This document shows positions 24,156 through 27,701 of a stretch of DNA of 27,701 bases, one piece after another. The notes beneath the pieces were generated by a model. That model saw only the letters and a list, made by a program, of their open reading frames with translations. It made no database searches and had not been told where the DNA came from. The first letter of the stretch is position 1, and each line of letters starts with the position of its first letter. The stretch lies in the NCBI GenBank assembly GCA_041584015.1, contig JBFHES010000028.1, positions 1 to 27,701 on the forward strand, given 5' to 3'. The position numbers and the translations under genes are program-made. Source of the DNA: JBFHES01 sp041584015 (lineage in GTDB: Bacteria > Bacteroidota > Bacteroidia > Bacteroidales > M50B96).

Positions 24156-24665
24156 CTAATTGGTAAGTTCTATTAATTCGTTTGTATTTTTGCTGTTAAA
24201 GATCAATCCCATGGTTTCCTTACGAAAGTTAACAAAAACCAAGTTCTTTTGATCAGGAAATTGAGCAATTAACATTGTATTAAACAGTTTGAATGGTTGC
24301 TCTAAATCCAGATTATGTAAATGATAACTAAGGTAAACGGCTTCTTTGTCTACTTTAATATTTGTGCATGTACCTAATTTTATCACTTGCTCATCAATTA
24401 TAAAATAAAACGTCCGATTTATATAATCACTTACTTGCTCATTAATTCTTTCGGAGAGCGAGTCTGAACGCTCAATTATTATTCCATTTACATCACCAAA
24501 AACAGCCATTGATAAATCATCCTGAAAAAGTTTTATTTCAATTGTTGCAGAATTATCATCAACATGCACCTCAATATTGCTTACCGACATATGCAGTGGA
24601 TGTGGTGCCATTAGCAAGGTCCAGCTCAGTAAATATGTAAGACTTAGCAACATCAATAAATTCAA
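24156..24665 (-). CDS. DUF6702-like exported protein
   Basis: This is a 169-residue protein with an N-terminal hydrophobic signal or anchor (MNLLMLLSLTYLLSWTLLM) followed by PHPLHMSVSNIEVHVDDNSA. The H-P-(L/F)-H-x-S-V-x-x-I opening is what I associate with the DUF6702 family of Bacteroidota. The rest is predicted beta-rich (FQDDLSMAVFGD, VYLSYHLHNLDLEQPFKLFN). Function is unknown. In this phylum these proteins often sit beside HupE/UreJ-like permeases; here the permease gene is divergent across 160 bp. It leads a three-gene operon, with the T9SS cargo gene starting 2 bp after its stop. The family assignment is from memory of the motif. Confidence 0.7.
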   Translation of the reverse strand: MNLLMLLSLTYLLSWTLLMAPHPLHMSVSNIEVHVDDNSATIEIKLFQDDLSMAVFGDVNGIIIERSDSLSERINEQVSDYINRTFYFIIDEQVIKLGTCTNIKVDKEAVYLSYHLHNLDLEQPFKLFNTMLIAQFPDQKNLVFVNFRKETMGLIFNSKNTNELIELTN

Positions 24666-24825
24666 TTAATTCCATCAGTTATTTCATCCGACAACTTTAT
24701 TCCGGCAAGCGTTTAATAAAAAACACGAATCAATTGACAGAATAAGGTACAATAAGTTGGATAAAGTTCAAAAGTACATTTTTAATGCGCAAAATAATTA
24801 TCAATTTTACCTCAAAATTTCCCCA

Positions 24826-25410
24826 ATGAATGTATTCGAAACATTTTTCAAACTAGGTATACATCATATTTTAAATATGGGTGCCTACGATCACATTTTA
24901 TTTCTGGTAGTATTATGTGCTATTTATCAACTAGTGGACTTTAAAAAATTGCTAATCCTCATTACAGCCTTTACCATTGGGCACTCACTCACTTTAGTTT
25001 TAGCCACCTATGGTTGGATTAAAATCTCATCAGACTTTGTCGAATTTCTCATTCCGATCACAATACTATTTACATCAATCTTCAATCTGTTTCAGAAGAA
25101 GCGCCAAATAAGTAACACCAATCATTGGATTAGATATGCTACAGCTCTCTTTTTCGGGTTGATTCATGGCCTGGCATTTTCCAATGAATTAAAAACCTTG
25201 CTGTTTAAATCCCTCAACCTTGCCAAGCCTTTATTGGCCTTTAATCTTGGTGTTGAATGTGGACAGTTGGTTTTTGTTATTGCTTTTATGTTACTTACAT
25301 TTGTTTTAGTTCGCATTTTTACCGCAAAGCCACGGGATTTAAACCTTGTTTTATCCGGAGCTGGCATAGGTGTATCGCTGCTCTTGATAATAGAAAGGTA
25401 TCCATTTTAG
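24826..25410 (+). CDS. HupE/UreJ family membrane protein (putative metal permease)
   Basis: The 194 residues form about six membrane helices. Family motifs are GIHHILNMGAYDHILFL (11-27, with H13, H14, D22, H23), TIGHSLTL (50-57, H53), FGLIHGLAF (110-118, H114) and FNLGVECGQL (139-148, E144). The charged residues inside helices fit a nickel or other divalent-metal carrier, as known for HupE and UreJ; the actual ion here is unknown. I chose ATG 24826: the frame extends upstream to a TTG, but the added residues are polar and not family-like. It is divergent from the DUF6702 gene and 45 bp before the methyltransferase gene. A -7-like TACATTTT (24774-24781) is the only promoter hint. Confidence 0.85.
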   Translation: MNVFETFFKLGIHHILNMGAYDHILFLVVLCAIYQLVDFKKLLILITAFTIGHSLTLVLATYGWIKISSDFVEFLIPITILFTSIFNLFQKKRQISNTNHWIRYATALFFGLIHGLAFSNELKTLLFKSLNLAKPLLAFNLGVECGQLVFVIAFMLLTFVLVRIFTAKPRDLNLVLSGAGIGVSLLLIIERYPF

Positions 25411-25455
25411 CGAACATTATTATTATTGTTGTGTTTAACCGCAAACTACTATTTT

Positions 25456-26052
25456 ATGGAAAGCATGTGGAACCAAAAGTACGCAGGCGATGACTTTTTT
25501 TATGGTAAGGCACCGAATCAATTCTTTAAAGAATATCTGGGAATCTGTTCGCCGGGAAGCATTTTACTCCCTGGCGATGGTGAAGGGCGAAACGCAGTAT
25601 ATGCGGCCAAACAGGATTGGGATGTCACCGCGTTTGACTTAAGTTCGGTGGGGCGAAAAAAAGCACTCGCCCTGGCAAGAGCAGAAGAGGTAAACATCAA
25701 CTTCACCGTTGACAATTTTCTTGATTATAAAGCTGCAAAGCGATTTGACATGGTCGGCCTTTTCTATACGCACGTTCCTCCTGAGGTTCGAAAACCATTT
25801 CATAAAAAAGTGCAGGAGTGGTTAAAACCTGGTGGCACTTTAATCATGGAAGTATTCGAGAAAAAGCAATTCATGCGCCCATCGGGAGGACCTAAGGACC
25901 TAAACTTATTATACAGTGAGATTGATTTACTGAAGGATTTTGAGAAAATGAAAATCATCAAATCTGAGAGTGTAATGATTGAGCTGGATGAAGGTCCTGC
26001 CCACCAAGGGGAAGCCTATGTTGTTAGATTAATATTAAAAAAAGATAAATAA
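25456..26052 (+). CDS. Class I SAM-dependent methyltransferase
   Basis: This is a Rossmann-fold methyltransferase of the small TehB/thiopurine-like group. SAM-binding motif I reads ILLPGDGEGRNAVYAA, motif II is WDVTAFDLSSVGRKKA, and the post-I acidic loop region VDNFLDYKAAKRFDMVGLFY is typical. HVPPEVRKPFHKKVQEWLKPGG is the usual linker before motif III. The start could be ATG 25456 (198 residues) or the ATG at 25465 (MWNQKYAG); both match the family opening, and TTG codons further upstream are unlikely. The substrate cannot be told. The DUF1338 gene follows after 4 bp, so the two are co-transcribed. Confidence 0.88.
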   Translation: MESMWNQKYAGDDFFYGKAPNQFFKEYLGICSPGSILLPGDGEGRNAVYAAKQDWDVTAFDLSSVGRKKALALARAEEVNINFTVDNFLDYKAAKRFDMVGLFYTHVPPEVRKPFHKKVQEWLKPGGTLIMEVFEKKQFMRPSGGPKDLNLLYSEIDLLKDFEKMKIIKSESVMIELDEGPAHQGEAYVVRLILKKDK

Positions 26053-26056
26053 CACT

Positions 26057-26863
26057 ATGACTCACAATGAGATTTTTGATCGGTTATGGACCGATTATAC
26101 GATTCAAAACCCATCGGCTCAAAAAATTTACGATTTATTTACTGATAGAGGTGAGGTGGTTGAGAACGATCACATCGCGTTTCGAACATTTAACGACCCA
26201 CGTGTAAATGTTGAGAAATTAGCACAAGTATTTTTAAAGGCCGGTTACGAAGAAATTGGCACATACGACTTTGAGCAAAAGAAACTTAATGCGATTCATT
26301 ACGAGCACAAAACCGACAAAACAGCACCACGGGTTTTCATTAGCGAGCTGCGTTTAGAAGAGTTTAGTAATGAGCTTCAAGCCATAATTAAGACAACATT
26401 AGACCGTATTCCTGAAGCGATGTTATCTTCTGATGAATTAATATTCTCTGGAACTGTTTGGGGAGCAACCAGCTTTGCAACCTACGAGCAATTACGTAAA
26501 GAATCGGAATATGCGGCTTGGCTTTATGCATACGGATTTAGATCGAACCACTTTACGGTAAGCATCAATAAACTAAAAACACTACCTGCTATTGAGCAGG
26601 TAAATCAGTTTTTAAAAGACAACGGCTTTCTAATTAATGCTTCGGGTGGAGAGGTAAAAGGAACACCATCTGAGTTATTGGAACAATCGAGCATTAAAGC
26701 TGGAATCATCTCTTATAATTTTGAAGAAGGCCAATACGATATACCTGGCTGCTATTATGAGTTTGCTAAGCGTTACGCCGATAATGAAGGTAATCTGTAC
26801 AATGGCTTTATTGCAAAATCAGCAGACAAGATTTTTGAAAGCACTGACTTTTACAAGAAATAA
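26057..26863 (+). CDS. DUF1338 protein (2-oxoadipate dioxygenase/decarboxylase-like), short form
   Basis: This belongs to the vicinal-oxygen-chelate-like DUF1338 family. The family member HglS converts 2-oxoadipate to 2-hydroxyglutarate in lysine breakdown using Fe(II). The expected His-His-Glu metal triad is visible: H39 in ENDHIAFRTF, H165 in GFRSNHFTVSIN and E235 in GCYYEFAKRY. At 268 residues the protein is much shorter than HglS/YdcJ (over 440), and it lacks their extra insertions. The metal site argues for an oxygen- or oxo-acid-handling enzyme, but the short form's substrate is not known to me. It is the last gene of the HupE-methyltransferase-DUF1338 unit and is followed by a strong terminator. 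Confidence 0.85.
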   Translation: MTHNEIFDRLWTDYTIQNPSAQKIYDLFTDRGEVVENDHIAFRTFNDPRVNVEKLAQVFLKAGYEEIGTYDFEQKKLNAIHYEHKTDKTAPRVFISELRLEEFSNELQAIIKTTLDRIPEAMLSSDELIFSGTVWGATSFATYEQLRKESEYAAWLYAYGFRSNHFTVSINKLKTLPAIEQVNQFLKDNGFLINASGGEVKGTPSELLEQSSIKAGIISYNFEEGQYDIPGCYYEFAKRYADNEGNLYNGFIAKSADKIFESTDFYKK

Positions 26864-26949
26864 TCAATCGTTGTCATCAAGGACAAATTAGTCCAATTGA
26901 GATAACGATAAGCTTCCCTGGCGATGAAGAAGCTTATGGTTTGAGTATA

Positions 26950-26983
26950 AAAAAAAGGTTTACAATTATGTAAACCTTTTTTT
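26950..26983. terminator. Bidirectional terminator between DUF1338 and dipeptidase genes
   Basis: A perfect 15-bp stem (AAAAAAAGGTTTACA with its complement, loop ATTA) has A-tract and T-tract ends, so it works in both directions. Just before it, at 26908-26937, is a further 9-bp hairpin (ATAAGCTTC with GAAGCTTAT, 12-nt loop). Confidence 0.9.
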
Positions 26984-27002
26984 ATGACTTCAATAGAACC
27001 AT

Positions 27003-27701
27003 TTAAATACCTTGTTTATTATTGGTGTATTTCGTAATAAGCTCATAACGCATATCTACAAATAATTTGTGCACACGTTCCATTCTTTCAATTGTGAGCT
27101 CAGTTAAATATTTCTCAACTTGGAGCGGATCTGTTTTAATCATTTGAACTATTTTCTCATCAAGTTCTTTTTGCTCATCAAAAAAAGATTGCTCTAAGGG
27201 TTCTCTCTTCGCGCGTAAATCTTTTACTGCATCTTGCCAGCGCAGGTACAGTAAATTATCAACAAAGTCTACACACCACCTTATGGAGTTATTATCAAAT
27301 TGCTCTTTGTCATAAATTTTATAACACTCAGCAACATCACGTGTACCGCAGTAAATTGGCACATAAGCACTGGTATAGGCATTGTCTACATAAAACCAAT
27401 AAATACCACCAACCTCATCAGGTAGCCAATCGCGCAATTGGGCAATCATTCCATATTCACCGCGGGCTCTAGCCACATTTCTTCGCATATTTATATTAAG
27501 CACTTTGCGCATTTCACTGGTTGGAAATGGAGTAGCAGCTGCACTGTGTTTTAGCTTACCTTCTGCATCCGGATAATACCAGGCCGGTGCATTCTCTTTG
27601 TCATAAATGGTTCCTGAGAAGGTTGAACGCTGAAAAGCCATTACGTCTTTAACTCCAATTAAAGAGTCTGGCTTTACAGAAAAAGGATACATACTTAAGG
27701 A
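27003..27701 (-). CDS. C69 family dipeptidase, 5' end cut by window edge
   Basis: This is the C-terminal part of a peptidase-family-C69 protein, an N-terminal-nucleophile-fold dipeptidase. Visible family features are the segment PFSVKPDSLIGVKDVMAFQR and STFSGTIYDKENAPAWYYP, then RARGEYGMIAQLRDWLPDEV and GIYWFYVDNAYTSAYVPIYCG, and a long helical C-terminus. The catalytic N-terminal cysteine lies outside the window, so activity cannot be judged. The frame stays open to base 27701 (codons for S, L, S precede the first visible Met), so the real start is upstream. The terminator in the gap with the converging DUF1338 gene serves this gene too. Confidence 0.88.
   Translation of the reverse strand, partial: SLSMYPFSVKPDSLIGVKDVMAFQRSTFSGTIYDKENAPAWYYPDAEGKLKHSAAATPFPTSEMRKVLNINMRRNVARARGEYGMIAQLRDWLPDEVGGIYWFYVDNAYTSAYVPIYCGTRDVAECYKIYDKEQFDNNSIRWCVDFVDNLLYLRWQDAVKDLRAKREPLEQSFFDEQKELDEKIVQMIKTDPLQVEKYLTELTIERMERVHKLFVDMRYELITKYTNNKQGI

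Noticed and set aside
24757..24825. TTG start upstream of the HupE-like gene
   Set aside because: The added residues are polar and precede the conserved N-terminal helix; ATG 24826 fits the family.
1..27701. Mobile elements, CRISPR arrays, tRNA or rRNA genes, phage genes
   Set aside because: No transposase or integrase, no regularly spaced repeats, no cloverleaf or rRNA motif, and base composition looks even across the window.

Overview
The window looks like chromosomal DNA from a Bacteroidota bacterium, most likely an anaerobic or facultative member of the Bacteroidales/Marinilabiliales. The clues are: low G+C; almost no Shine-Dalgarno sequences; repeated TAnnTTTG promoter boxes, the -7 signature of Bacteroidota; a cargo protein with a type IX secretion (gliding-motility) C-terminal domain; a DUF6702 protein; an oxygen-independent, B12-dependent ribonucleotide reductase; and an [FeFe]-hydrogenase maturase. 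The order of lineage assignment below the phylum is inference. No transposase, integrase, tRNA, rRNA or CRISPR array is visible. The two outermost genes are cut by the window edges.

Positions 1-7584 (all + strand) are envelope and housekeeping genes: an M23 peptidase (5' cut), dxr (isoprenoid precursors), rseP (site-2 protease), yicC (RNase), a strong terminator, then rnhB and radC, and then an outer-membrane-type protein followed closely by waaA (Kdo transferase for lipid A). Positions 7585-10800 hold nrdJ with a roughly 100-nt leader and tatA, each ending in a clear terminator.

Positions 10814-14305 (- strand) hold a membrane pyrophosphatase that looks like the divergent K+-independent H+-pumping group, a 470-bp stretch without a gene but with a consensus-like promoter, and a flavodoxin. 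The flavodoxin is divergent from hydE, and the shared spacer contains a perfect 26-bp palindrome. After hydE come a PAS-SpoIIE phosphatase and xseB (+ strand).

Positions 17467-19966 (- strand) carry an orphan solute-binding lipoprotein whose 3' end overlaps a BadF-type sugar kinase, plausibly a wall-recycling pair. A small basic membrane protein (+) follows. Next is a tight - strand operon, DUF6702 protein - large T9SS cargo protein - TPR protein, with 2-bp gaps. Divergent from it is HupE/UreJ-like permease - methyltransferase - short DUF1338 protein (+). The window ends in a C69 dipeptidase (-, 5' cut).

Most of the window is ordinary core genome. The most useful leads are the flavodoxin/hydE palindrome, the orphan promoter at 13611-13641, the divergent pyrophosphatase, and the DUF6702/T9SS/TPR operon.
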